34,632 bases of DNA from a virus: positions 1 to 34,632 of IMG/VR virus record IMGVR_UViG_3300034073_002218; one strand, 5' to 3'. The position numbers were made by a program, and so were the translations under genes. The notes under the pieces were generated by a model. That model saw only the letters and a program-made list of their open reading frames with translations. It searched no databases and was not told the DNA's origin. Positions 6,666 through 13,559 of this stretch are shown in pieces. Each line of letters begins with the position of its first letter. The stretch's first letter is position 1.

Positions 6666-7676
6666 TCAGTCCTTGCTTCCTAGAAGATACGTATTGCTAA
6701 TAGCCTTGAAACTAAACTCCTTCTCAAGACCACGTACAACCACACCTTCCCTATCAACTTCCATATTCAATACACTCTTACCTTCAGCATACTTCAACAT
6801 ATAGTCAACAATATTGTTTTCATTTGGAATCACAAACCCATACTTCTCAAGTACAGGCACCATCTGCAATTGCAAACCAAACAATACCCACTCAAGTTCA
6901 TCAAAGAACATACGGCGACCCTTATCAATGTCATAACCAGTAAAGAAGAACAACTTGTGGTCACTCATTCCATACAAATTACCATTGATACCAGCACCAA
7001 TTAGTTCTCCCTGCAAAGCAATATTCTTGCCGTGTTTAGTCATCTTGTCCTTCAATTCAAGCACCTTGGCCATACGCCATAGACTATTGTCATCAGTTTC
7101 AGACAACTCCCAATTACGGCCACAAACCCCAAATACTCCATCCTTGAAGTAACAAGTGAAACTAGTACCATCCAACTTTTCAGTTACATAAGCACGTTCA
7201 CCAACTGGACTAAATCCAACTTCACTCTCAAAGTTCTGAATACGAATTTCCTCAGTCTTTGGAATAAAGCTAGGAAATGTTCCCTTGATCTTTCCAGCCA
7301 ATTGAGCGGGAATAGGAGGTTCATACTTGACAATATCAAGAGCCTCAGTCAAATCATCACCTTCCTTTGGATTACTAATACCCTCTGGAATTGGAGTCAA
7401 TAGACCTTGACTAATTTGTCCACGCAACCTAATGGTCTTGAGACGAAATCCCTCACTAGAACCCATACGCTTGAAGCTACTCTTGCGTAGAAATTCAAAT
7501 TGAGGGCGGATCGGCAAAAAGCTGTCAATTTCGTAATAAACAGCCAAATCACCCACCTTGTATTTAGTCACAGAATCTACTACCCACCAACCCCCCACAC
7601 GATATGCGCAAATTTTATCTGCTCCTTCAATTAACTTGATTTCTTCAATTTTTTTGATTGACGCTAGTTTTCTCAT
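6666..7676 (-). CDS. RNA ligase, DRB0094/Rnl5 type
   Basis: 336 aa, matching the family of Deinococcus radiodurans RNA ligase: an N-terminal OB-like domain (from MRKLASIKKIEEIKLIEGAD and GDLAVYYEIDSFLP to about 115), then a nucleotidyltransferase domain with TEKLDGTSFT (nucleophile Lys167), GVCGRNWEL, LQGELIG, and EGVVVRG. Such enzymes join a 3'-OH to a 5'-phosphate in nicked duplexes containing RNA. The first 32 bases overlap the end of the homing endonuclease upstream, and no own TTGAC promoter is visible, so it is probably read from the promoter at 8762-8790 through the endonuclease gene. Confidence 0.92.
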   Translation of the reverse strand: MRKLASIKKIEEIKLIEGADKICAYRVGGWWVVDSVTKYKVGDLAVYYEIDSFLPIRPQFEFLRKSSFKRMGSSEGFRLKTIRLRGQISQGLLTPIPEGISNPKEGDDLTEALDIVKYEPPIPAQLAGKIKGTFPSFIPKTEEIRIQNFESEVGFSPVGERAYVTEKLDGTSFTCYFKDGVFGVCGRNWELSETDDNSLWRMAKVLELKDKMTKHGKNIALQGELIGAGINGNLYGMSDHKLFFFTGYDIDKGRRMFFDELEWVLFGLQLQMVPVLEKYGFVIPNENNIVDYMLKYAEGKSVLNMEVDREGVVVRGLEKEFSFKAISNTYLLGSKD

Positions 7677-8376
7677 AAAATTTTTTTAAACTATTTTTTA
7701 TTTTTTCTCTCGTCTCTAACGATACACTATGTCCCTTCAAAGTACAAGATGTTTTTCTTCTTTTTTCCGGATTTAGATTTGCATTTCTGATGTTTTCAAG
7801 TGCATCTTTAGAAAAAGATTGTTTTTTCCTTTCAGGTCCTATTTTTTGAGTATTGCCTCTACCAAACAACCATCCATTTGGTATACCCTCATCATCTTTG
7901 AATTTTTTAGATTCTAGTGTTATGGGATTATGATACCATTTTTTACCGATTTTAGATTTAATTTGATTTAATTTATGTTGTACTGACCAAGTGGTACCTG
8001 TTTTAGCTTTTCTCATTTTTTCTCTCGTTTCAATCGAACGAGTTTTTCCTTTATTTAGTTGACTTATTTTTAATCTTGTTTCAGCTGTCATAGGTTGACC
8101 TCCCCATGCATATGGAGTTATATTATAACCTATGTCTCTATTTGTAGAATTAAATTTTTTAATATAAAATTCTTCTTTTTCTCTAGCGTCGTTAAATGTA
8201 AAACATTCTTCTAATATTTCTCGGTTAAAACTATTTTTTCCATATTTTTTAATTGCACTGGTAATTAGTTTTCCACTACCAATGTATCCATCATCAATGT
8301 TATCAGTTTTATGTTGACCTATGTATATTTTATTATTGACTGTACAAGTTGTTTTATATATAATCCATTTCTTCAT
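7645..8376 (-). CDS. GIY-YIG homing endonuclease with NUMOD3 repeats
   Basis: 243 aa. N-terminal GIY-YIG-like core (WIIYKTTCTVNNKIYIGQHK, DGYIGSG) followed by NUMOD3-type DNA-binding repeats (TAETRLKISQLNKGK, SIETREKMRKAKTG, SLETREKIKNSLKK) and the tail element WYHNP...IPNGWLFGR seen in phage homing enzymes. It sits between a small unknown gene and the RNA ligase, and its last 32 bases overlap the ligase start, so insertion placed it as an operon member. Base composition is more AT-rich than its neighbours, consistent with recent arrival. Confidence 0.9.
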   Translation of the reverse strand: MKKWIIYKTTCTVNNKIYIGQHKTDNIDDGYIGSGKLITSAIKKYGKNSFNREILEECFTFNDAREKEEFYIKKFNSTNRDIGYNITPYAWGGQPMTAETRLKISQLNKGKTRSIETREKMRKAKTGTTWSVQHKLNQIKSKIGKKWYHNPITLESKKFKDDEGIPNGWLFGRGNTQKIGPERKKQSFSKDALENIRNANLNPEKRRKTSCTLKGHSVSLETREKIKNSLKKFYEKTSVNQKN

Positions 8377-8434
8377 ACTAATAAGTATGAAAATGAATAT
8401 TGTTAATTACAACTTGCTATCTTATTTTTCTAAA

Positions 8435-8752
8435 TTAATAACTGGTAAACTCAACCTCAAGTGACTTGAAATTAATAGTAGACGGATCTACATTCAAATC
8501 AATTCCATCATTTACAACAAACACCTTCAAGTCCTTCTTGGTATCAAGCGAGGGTCCACCACTACAGCTACAACCAGAGCTGTAACACCAAGTGACGTTA
8601 CCATCCTTGTCAACACCAATCCCCTCATAAGAGTGGTGACCATAACCACCATCCCAATTCTCAATTTCCTTGAAAATTACGATATGGTCATCATCAAACT
8701 TGCTCTTAGGAAGAGTGTCCCAATTCTTTACAATGTAATCTACGATATTCAT
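8435..8752 (-). CDS. Conserved-looking small protein with CSCSGG motif
   Basis: 105 aa, function unknown. The central part NWDGGYGHHSYEGIGVDKDG, then WCYSSGCSCSGGPS, is rich in Gly, His and Cys and could bind metal or be structural. It is the first gene after a clear promoter and is followed by the homing endonuclease and the RNA ligase. An AAGGAG lies 4 bases before the ATG but would be outside, or at the very start of, the predicted transcript. Confidence 0.7.
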   Translation of the reverse strand: MNIVDYIVKNWDTLPKSKFDDDHIVIFKEIENWDGGYGHHSYEGIGVDKDGNVTWCYSSGCSCSGGPSLDTKKDLKVFVVNDGIDLNVDPSTINFKSLEVEFTSY

Positions 8753-8761
8753 TACTCCTTA

Positions 8762-8790
8762 ACTCTACCACGTAGTTTAAACAAAGTCAA
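8762..8790 (-). promoter_or_regulatory. Promoter upstream of 8435-8752
   Basis: TTGACT (8790-8785), 17-bp spacer, extended -10 TGGTAGAGT (hexamer 8767-8762), 9 bases to the ATG. It begins 4 bases after the T-tract of the preceding terminator. Confidence 0.75.
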
Positions 8791-8791
8791 C

Positions 8792-8822
8792 AAAAAACCC
8801 GCCAGATTTCTCTAGCGGGTTT
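8792..8822 (-). terminator. Intrinsic terminator of the SPFH operon
   Basis: 8-bp stem AAACCCGC/GCGGGTTT (arms 8815-8822 and 8795-8802), with T6 at 8797-8792 on the minus strand. It closes the operon 11248-8841. Confidence 0.88.
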
Positions 8823-8840
8823 CTCCACTTATCCTACCAC

Positions 8841-9746
8841 TTATCGGTTGGTATTTCCAACATTAATGAACGGAACCACTCCTCCGCCATTATATACCGG
8901 CAACTTACCATCCCACCTCTGAAGCGCTTCATACTGAACTAGTGCCGGAGTTAGAGACTGAGCCAACACCAAGTTAGCCTTGGACTGAGCCTCTGCCTTA
9001 AGAGCAATACTCCGAGCCTCACCCTCTGCCTTGGCAATGTTACTTTCCTTCTCACCACGAGCCTTCTCAATCACCTGATCCGCCTCAGCCTTACTTTGAC
9101 GCACCTTGGTTTCAGCCTCAATAGCCTTCTGACTCGCCTCTAGTACAGCATTGATACGAGTCTGAACACTCTGATCAACACGAAGACCACCGTGGAAGCT
9201 GATCAACTCAAACCTAAATCCCTTGGGTCCAAGTTGGACGTTGAGATTGCTCTTAACATTATCAAGAAGGTACTGCTTCCTCTCACCAAAGATATCACTA
9301 GCCTTCATAGTACTAGCAACACGATTGAATGCGTTATTCACCTCGTTCCTCATAAATCCGTGGGTAATAATCTCTGGTGACTGACGAAACTCCACAAAGA
9401 TCTGAGGAACCTTCTCAGCTACGAACGTGTAAGCCAGAGCAATATCTGCATTAACCACAGCACCTTCGATGCTGTTGAAGGTCACACTGTCATCGCCAGG
9501 ACTTTCCTTGCTACCACGTTCACGATCCCACACAGCATTCTGCATAAATGTGGGGAACTTATAGATATCCTCAGTGAGAGGATTATAGAATACACCACCA
9601 GTAACCAACGGAAAGTCATTGACTCCCTTCTGGCTACCCCATTGGTTCACCTTGATACCAACATAACCAGGCTCAACCCTATCACAACCAGTAAAGGATG
9701 CAATGGCGACGATACCGGCGATTACACTAACGATCTTCTTATTCAT
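8841..9746 (-). CDS. SPFH (prohibitin/stomatin) domain lipoprotein
   Basis: 301 aa. An N-terminal signal-like segment ends in SFTGC (Cys21), close to a lipobox, suggesting a lipid anchor outside the inner membrane. An SPFH domain follows (about 28-200; GYVGIKVNQWG, SIEGAVVNADIALAYTF), then a long helical coiled-coil rich in Ala, Glu and Lys (about 200-265). SPFH proteins form large membrane-bound rings and often bind membrane proteases. Phage copies are known, but their job is unclear. The start overlaps the stop of the small membrane gene upstream (ATGAATAA). It appears richer in G+C than neighbours, with many C-ending codons. Confidence 0.88.
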   Translation of the reverse strand: MNKKIVSVIAGIVAIASFTGCDRVEPGYVGIKVNQWGSQKGVNDFPLVTGGVFYNPLTEDIYKFPTFMQNAVWDRERGSKESPGDDSVTFNSIEGAVVNADIALAYTFVAEKVPQIFVEFRQSPEIITHGFMRNEVNNAFNRVASTMKASDIFGERKQYLLDNVKSNLNVQLGPKGFRFELISFHGGLRVDQSVQTRINAVLEASQKAIEAETKVRQSKAEADQVIEKARGEKESNIAKAEGEARSIALKAEAQSKANLVLAQSLTPALVQYEALQRWDGKLPVYNGGGVVPFINVGNTNR

Positions 9747-9975
9747 TTTCTTTGTTTTTATTTTCTTCTAGTTTCTTGACCAACTTGGTCACATCACTCT
9801 TTAAGATTAACAGCGACCCGATAAAAAGTCCAGCAAAAAGTGCGGACCCGATAAGATTTGCAACGTCACTCTTTTGATTAATGAATATTACGGATGTGTT
9901 AAAAACGTAAGCACCCACCGTCAAAAGAACAAAATACTTTGCACAATACTTTACAATATTTTTATTACTAAACAT
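9739..9975 (-). CDS. Small membrane protein, two helices
   Basis: 78 aa with hydrophobic segments at about 14-32 and 40-58 and a charged, Lys/Glu-rich tail. Unknown function. It sits directly upstream of the SPFH gene and overlaps it by 8 bases, so it may be an SPFH partner in the membrane. It begins 3 bases after the previous stop, with AAGGAAAA as a possible ribosome site. Confidence 0.72.
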   Translation of the reverse strand: MFSNKNIVKYCAKYFVLLTVGAYVFNTSVIFINQKSDVANLIGSALFAGLFIGSLLILKSDVTKLVKKLEENKNKENE

Positions 9976-9978
9976 ATA

Positions 9979-10368
9979 TTAATTTTCCTTGATATAAAGT
10001 TCTGGAATATCCACAGTCAATGGAATAACTACATCATCCAAAGGTTGGTCTGATTCAGCTCCACCATAATGACCGTGGTGTGTGTTAGGAATAGTCAGAT
10101 ACTCGGTAGTCCAATGTTCACGACATTCCTTGGCGGTCTTCTTCAATGGAGGAAGTTCATTACCATCCTTGTCATATACAATGATATACTGAAAACTATT
10201 ATCATAGGTACAATCGTTGTATTCGCTATGAACTACCATAACCATTGTGGTTGCCTCAGGAGGATAATACTTCTTGGCAAATGCAATGTGTATACTATAC
10301 TTTTGTGTATTAGGAACGTAACCAATCTTGGCTAGATCCTGTAATGTTGCTCTACGATATGTACTCAT
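9979..10368 (-). CDS. Unknown protein
   Basis: 129 aa, not recognised. It contains a beta-rich middle (YSIHIAFAKKYYPPEATTMVMVVH, FQYIIVYDKDGNELPP) and a His-rich stretch TIPNTHHGHYGGAESD that might bind metal. Third gene of the operon from 11248; separated by 3 bases from genes on both sides. Confidence 0.65.
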   Translation of the reverse strand: MSTYRRATLQDLAKIGYVPNTQKYSIHIAFAKKYYPPEATTMVMVVHSEYNDCTYDNSFQYIIVYDKDGNELPPLKKTAKECREHWTTEYLTIPNTHHGHYGGAESDQPLDDVVIPLTVDIPELYIKEN

Positions 10369-10371
10369 ATA

Positions 10372-10758
10372 TTAATACTTTAGAACGTCTTCACGGGTAA
10401 TAGACAGATGTTCCCATTCGTCACCATATAGGTCTTCGTGGATACACTGAGTATCACCAAATAGTTCAATTAGTGATTCAAGCAAGGGATTTGGCTTATA
10501 TTCCTTAGTTGCATTATCCCATTCACGTTCAACTTCTTCACCATCAATCATAAGATTCATATCTTCGTATCCAATATAGAATGAGGTTGCGTCACCGTCA
10601 TTAAATTCGTGGTTATTAAGATACATCTCAATGCTATCCAGCGTAGGATTAGCAACAAAGATCTTCTTTAGTTCAGCCTTAAACTCCTTCTGGAGTTCTG
10701 ACTTAACTGTGTTGAGTTGATTCTTTAGCTCTTCAATTTTCTTAAGTGATTCCTTCAT
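10372..10758 (-). CDS. Unknown acidic protein with N-terminal coiled coil
   Basis: 128 aa. Residues 1-35 form a Lys/Glu/Leu heptad-like coiled coil (MKESLKKIEELKNQLNTVKS), followed by an acidic domain. No family recognised. Second gene of the operon, 13 bases after the DUF6915-like gene. Confidence 0.65.
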   Translation of the reverse strand: MKESLKKIEELKNQLNTVKSELQKEFKAELKKIFVANPTLDSIEMYLNNHEFNDGDATSFYIGYEDMNLMIDGEEVEREWDNATKEYKPNPLLESLIELFGDTQCIHEDLYGDEWEHLSITREDVLKY

Positions 10759-10771
10759 ATGTTTTGTTTTA

Positions 10772-11248
10772 TTAGTCTCCGATTACATTTTTAATACTAC
10801 CACCGAAAGTTTTAGAAGTCAAACCATTTTTAGCACGGGATTTACGACCTTCATCAATCTTCACAAAGCTGGGAGGATGTGAAATGCCATTCTGCATCCA
10901 ACTCTTGAACTCCATTTCAGCCAAATAGTCTTGGGCTGAAGGAATAAACTTATTAGCAAAGTCTTCCAGGCAGTGTTGTTCACCAATATCCCGCACACTT
11001 ACACTGCGTCCATCACTATTAATAATAGTAGGAAAACGATGATCACTAGTTTCAGGTCCACTATTGGCAAACTTTACTCGTTCCAGAATATTACTAAGAA
11101 ACCAACTATTGTGTGTTAGAGCACGATGTCGGTTATCTGCAATGGCACCCTTACTACAATCCATAAAAGCATGAATTGGTTCGTAGTCTTCTGGCTTACC
11201 GCCGAACTTACGAACTGAACTTTGAGCGTGAATGTATGGTTTTGACAT
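10772..11248 (-). CDS. Conserved phage protein, DUF6915-like
   Basis: 158 aa. The pattern HAQSSVRKFGGKPEDYEPIH, then DNRHRALTHNSWFL, INSDGRSVSVRDIGEQHCLEDF and IPSAQDYL matches a widespread phage/bacterial family that I recall as DUF6915; the name should be checked. His-rich conserved positions suggest a helical metal-binding protein. Function unknown. First gene of the five-gene operon that ends with the SPFH lipoprotein. Confidence 0.72.
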   Translation of the reverse strand: MSKPYIHAQSSVRKFGGKPEDYEPIHAFMDCSKGAIADNRHRALTHNSWFLSNILERVKFANSGPETSDHRFPTIINSDGRSVSVRDIGEQHCLEDFANKFIPSAQDYLAEMEFKSWMQNGISHPPSFVKIDEGRKSRAKNGLTSKTFGGSIKNVIGD

Positions 11249-11257
11249 AACAAACTC

Positions 11258-11286
11258 AATCTACCACGGGTTTTATAACAAGTCAA
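11258..11286 (-). promoter_or_regulatory. Promoter of the SPFH operon
   Basis: TTGACT (11286-11281), 17-bp spacer, extended -10 TGGTAGATT (hexamer 11263-11258), 9 bases to the ATG. Starts 5 bases after the T-tract of the terminator at 11292. Confidence 0.78.
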
Positions 11287-11290
11287 AACA

Positions 11291-11319
11291 AAAATCCCCT
11301 CTTTTTACGGAGGGGATTT
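11291..11319 (-). terminator. Intrinsic terminator of the kinase-phosphoesterase operon
   Basis: 10-bp perfect stem AAATCCCCTC/GAGGGGATTT (arms 11310-11319 and 11292-11301), 8-base loop, minus-strand tail TTTTTG. Confidence 0.88.
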
Positions 11320-11325
11320 GTATAC

Positions 11326-11973
11326 TTAATGATGTTTATCTTGCTTAACGTGACTCTTATTCATCATAATCTTCTGAATTTCTGGGAATGACAGCGGCTT
11401 ACCGTGACCATCCCAACCTACATCCAGAATTTTATTGTCTGTACTATCAAGTTGAGTGGTTGGATTGGTGTAGTGGCTGTGACCACTCAATTGCCAAGCA
11501 CCTTTTTGCATTTGATTAAAGATTTGGTGAGGATAGTGATGTAGAACAATCATTTGACCATTCACAATCACTTCCTTGTAATAACCCAGATAAGTAAGCT
11601 TACCAACTGCATATGGGTATACTTCAATATCCTTACGCTGATACTCAAGTGCAACTACGTCTTCATAATTCTTACGAATACAGCTGTTATGATTACCCCA
11701 AATATAAGCAATATTACGACAATTGATTCTAGCCAGAATTTCATTGAACTCAGGCGGGGTAATATTAAGACAAAAATCACCTAGATGAATTAGTGTATCT
11801 TCTGGACGCACCACTTCATTGATCTTTGCAATCAAAGCATCATCGTGTTCATAACGGTTCTTATATCCACGGGATTCGTAGATAAAAACCTTGTCGTGGT
11901 TAAAATGAGTATCACTGGTGAAATACACTCGGTGATCTTCATTATGAATTAATTTTAGTGGTCTTTCAAACAT
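11326..11973 (-). CDS. Calcineurin-like metallophosphoesterase
   Basis: 215 aa. All metal-site motifs are present in order: SDTHFNH (Asp21, His23), LGDF, WGNHN, LHHYP, GHSH. Family members with this layout are common in phages and hydrolyse phosphomono- or diesters, including 2',3'-cyclic phosphates in some cases. The gene starts 8 bases inside the polynucleotide-kinase-like gene, so the two are made together, reminiscent of the kinase-phosphoesterase order in bacterial Pnkp. That link is an inference from gene order. Confidence 0.88.
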   Translation of the reverse strand: MFERPLKLIHNEDHRVYFTSDTHFNHDKVFIYESRGYKNRYEHDDALIAKINEVVRPEDTLIHLGDFCLNITPPEFNEILARINCRNIAYIWGNHNSCIRKNYEDVVALEYQRKDIEVYPYAVGKLTYLGYYKEVIVNGQMIVLHHYPHQIFNQMQKGAWQLSGHSHYTNPTTQLDSTDNKILDVGWDGHGKPLSFPEIQKIMMNKSHVKQDKHH

Positions 11974-12424
11974 AAATTACCTCATCAATACCTTCACTGG
12001 TAGAAGGTTCTTCATACTTTGCCAACATCTTGTCAATTACCCAATCAGGTACAACTCTGCCACCCTCTTGTCCCCTCTTTTGGTTTCTTGCAATTAATCC
12101 AGCACGATCCATCTTGAATACAAGAGCAACTACTTTTGCACCATACTTCTTGGCTGAATTGATGTAGTCAGCTCGTTCCTTGCGATTTACGCTGGTTGCG
12201 TCTACCAATACATTTTTACCATTCTTTAGGTATTCGTCAACCTTTCTTTTGATATGGCCAAAAACAAGTGGCGTTACCGTTTGATCTTCTTCACTTTTAC
12301 CAAATACAGCACGTAGTTCATCACTACTGAGATATTCAATATCTTTTCCTTTAATGAAGTTCTTTGCATAGGTTGACTTACCACTTCCAGGCAAGCCAAC
12401 GGCGATATAAATTGTATTATTCAT
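11966..12424 (-). CDS. P-loop polynucleotide 5'-kinase-like protein
   Basis: 152 aa. Walker A GLPGSGKST (10-18), SSDELR, a Walker B-like LVDATSVNRKERADYI, and a lid region NQKRGQEGGRVVPDWVIDKM with arginines. This is the AAA_33/Pnk kinase pattern shared by the T4 polynucleotide kinase N-domain and bacterial Pnkp, which phosphorylate 5'-OH ends. No phosphatase or ligase domain is fused; a phosphoesterase follows with an 8-base overlap. Likely RNA-end repair, though other small-molecule kinases share this fold. Confidence 0.85.
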   Translation of the reverse strand: MNNTIYIAVGLPGSGKSTYAKNFIKGKDIEYLSSDELRAVFGKSEEDQTVTPLVFGHIKRKVDEYLKNGKNVLVDATSVNRKERADYINSAKKYGAKVVALVFKMDRAGLIARNQKRGQEGGRVVPDWVIDKMLAKYEEPSTSEGIDEVIYV

Positions 12425-12430
12425 ATATGT

Positions 12431-12459
12431 AGATTAACATCTACTTGTTATAAAGTCAA
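12431..12459 (-). promoter_or_regulatory. Promoter of the kinase-phosphoesterase operon
   Basis: TTGACT (12459-12454), 17-bp spacer, extended -10 TGTTAATCT (hexamer 12436-12431), 6 bases to the ATG. The -10 lies in a palindrome, GTAGATGTTAATCTAC. Confidence 0.72.
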
Positions 12460-12559
12460 GAGAAAATTGTAAAGGGTAGGTAAAAGATGTTTATTTGGTG
12501 TGATTGATATAGTATATATGTAATGTAATCAATGGTGGTTACGTAAACAAAGGAAATAT

Positions 12560-12883
12560 ATGTTAAAGTATCTATTAGTATTAACCGCAGCATTTGCTCT
12601 AAATGCTCAAGAAGGTCCAAAAGGTCCACCTCCAGGCAATCGTCCTCCTCGTCCAAAGTTGACAGAGGAACAAAAAGCACAACGTACTGCTTTGATTGCT
12701 AAATATGATGTAAATAAAGATGGTAAGTTAGATAAAGAAGAACGTACCAAAATTAGTGATGATGATCGTAAATTAATGAGAAGTTTTGGACCACCACCAG
12801 GCGGACCAAAAGGTCCAAAACATGATGGTCCTCCTCCAACAAAAGATGGTGATAGACCAACCAAACCACACAAGAAAGACTAA
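12560..12883 (+). CDS. Secreted Pro-rich EF-hand protein
   Basis: 107 aa. A Sec signal peptide (MLKYLLVLTAAFALNA, likely cleaved before QEG) leads to a Pro/Gly/Lys-rich low-complexity chain with one canonical EF-hand loop, DVNKDGKLDKEE (about 51-62). It resembles secreted EF-hand proteins of environmental bacteria more than known phage proteins, so transfer from a host is likely. AAAGGA lies 6 bases before the ATG, so it uses a normal leader. A -10-like TATAGT lies at 12508-12513, but no good -35 is visible. A terminator follows at 12893. Confidence 0.8.
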   Translation: MLKYLLVLTAAFALNAQEGPKGPPPGNRPPRPKLTEEQKAQRTALIAKYDVNKDGKLDKEERTKISDDDRKLMRSFGPPPGGPKGPKHDGPPPTKDGDRPTKPHKKD

Positions 12884-12892
12884 TAAACAAAT

Positions 12893-12921
12893 AACCCCAC
12901 TAAATTAATAGTGGGGTTTTT
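12893..12921 (+). terminator. Terminator of the EF-hand gene, probably bidirectional
   Basis: 8-bp perfect stem AACCCCAC/GTGGGGTT with loop TAAATTAATA and T5 on the plus strand. It also faces the convergent gene 12944-13147. The same stem and loop recur almost identically at 13193. Confidence 0.88.
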
Positions 12922-12943
12922 AATTTTAATGTGATGTGTATTT

Positions 12944-13147
12944 TTATACTAATACAGCGTCATATAACTGGGTTGAATTTGCAGCTGCCAATCGAAGATG
13001 TACTTTGCCATCACTTGATGTGATTACATCAATTACCGTAGCGCCTTTTAAACCAGCTGGTTCAGTGCCTTCTGTAGTTACTTCATTAATCTTTTTGTGG
13101 AAAAGACCTAAATGCTTTTGAAATGTTTCGTTAAGTTTATTGCTCAT
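12944..13147 (-). CDS. Small unknown protein
   Basis: 67 aa, not recognised. An amphipathic N-terminus (LNETFQKHLGLFHKKINEV) is followed by a beta-rich part (GATVIDVITSSDGKVHLRLAA). A single-gene unit between two near-identical terminators. The 45-base upstream region is very AT-rich (TATATATTTATATATAA) and probably holds the promoter, with a short A-rich leader and no clear ribosome site. Confidence 0.65.
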   Translation of the reverse strand: MSNKLNETFQKHLGLFHKKINEVTTEGTEPAGLKGATVIDVITSSDGKVHLRLAAANSTQLYDAVLV

Positions 13148-13183
13148 AATTTATGATTTTTTGTGTTATATATAAATATATAC

Positions 13184-13218
13184 AAAAAATAAAACCCCAC
13201 TAAATTAATAGCGGGGTT
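13184..13218 (-). terminator. Terminator of 13239-13454
   Basis: Minus-strand stem AACCCCGC/GTGGGGTT with one G-U pair and loop TATTAATTTA, then TTATTTTTTG. On the plus strand the same position would be an A-C mismatch, so it is built for minus-strand RNA. Near copy of the terminator at 12893. Confidence 0.8.
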
Positions 13219-13238
13219 AGTGTTAGTTCTTTAAGTGA

Positions 13239-13454
13239 TTACTTCTTACAAATAAACGATGTATATACATTTTCTGCACGTTGCAACGCATCGTGTAACG
13301 GAATATCACCGATATATTCAACTGATTTACCGCTTTTTTCAGCGTTGTAGTGAGCTAACTCTTTTTTGGTAGCCCACTCTTCTCTGGTAATAGAGAGCAT
13401 TTCTTTTAGAATTTCCCAACGTAGTTCGTAGGGAGTTTTATTATTATCTGCCAT
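13239..13454 (-). CDS. Small unknown phage protein
   Basis: 71 aa from the ATG at 13454, which has AAGGA 6 bases upstream. The KTPYELRWEILKEMLSI segment is reminiscent of small helical proteins common in T4-like phages; no function is known to me. The frame extends to 13532, but that part overlaps the upstream terminator and lacks a ribosome site. The leader may fold into a hairpin (GATAG/CTATC). A single-gene unit bounded by terminators. Confidence 0.65.
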   Translation of the reverse strand: MADNNKTPYELRWEILKEMLSITREEWATKKELAHYNAEKSGKSVEYIGDIPLHDALQRAENVYTSFICKK

Positions 13455-13515
13455 ATTTTTCCTTTGTGTTTGTGTGTTATGATAGCCACTATTGACTATC
13501 ACACATACATATACA

Positions 13516-13553
13516 AGAAAAAACCCTACCAATTTATTATAATCAGTAGGGTT
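13516..13553 (-). terminator. Terminator of the Rnl1-like ligase
   Basis: 8-bp stem AACCCTAC/GTAGGGTT (arms 13546-13553 and 13522-13529) followed by TTTTTTCTTG on the minus strand; 6 bases after the ligase stop. Confidence 0.87.
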
Positions 13554-13559
13554 AATGTT

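Noticed and set aside
12456-12873. Minus-strand frames opposite the EF-hand gene
   Set aside because: Gly/Pro-rich products are mirror images of the repetitive EF-hand coding sequence; the signal peptide, EF loop, ribosome site and terminator all support the plus strand.
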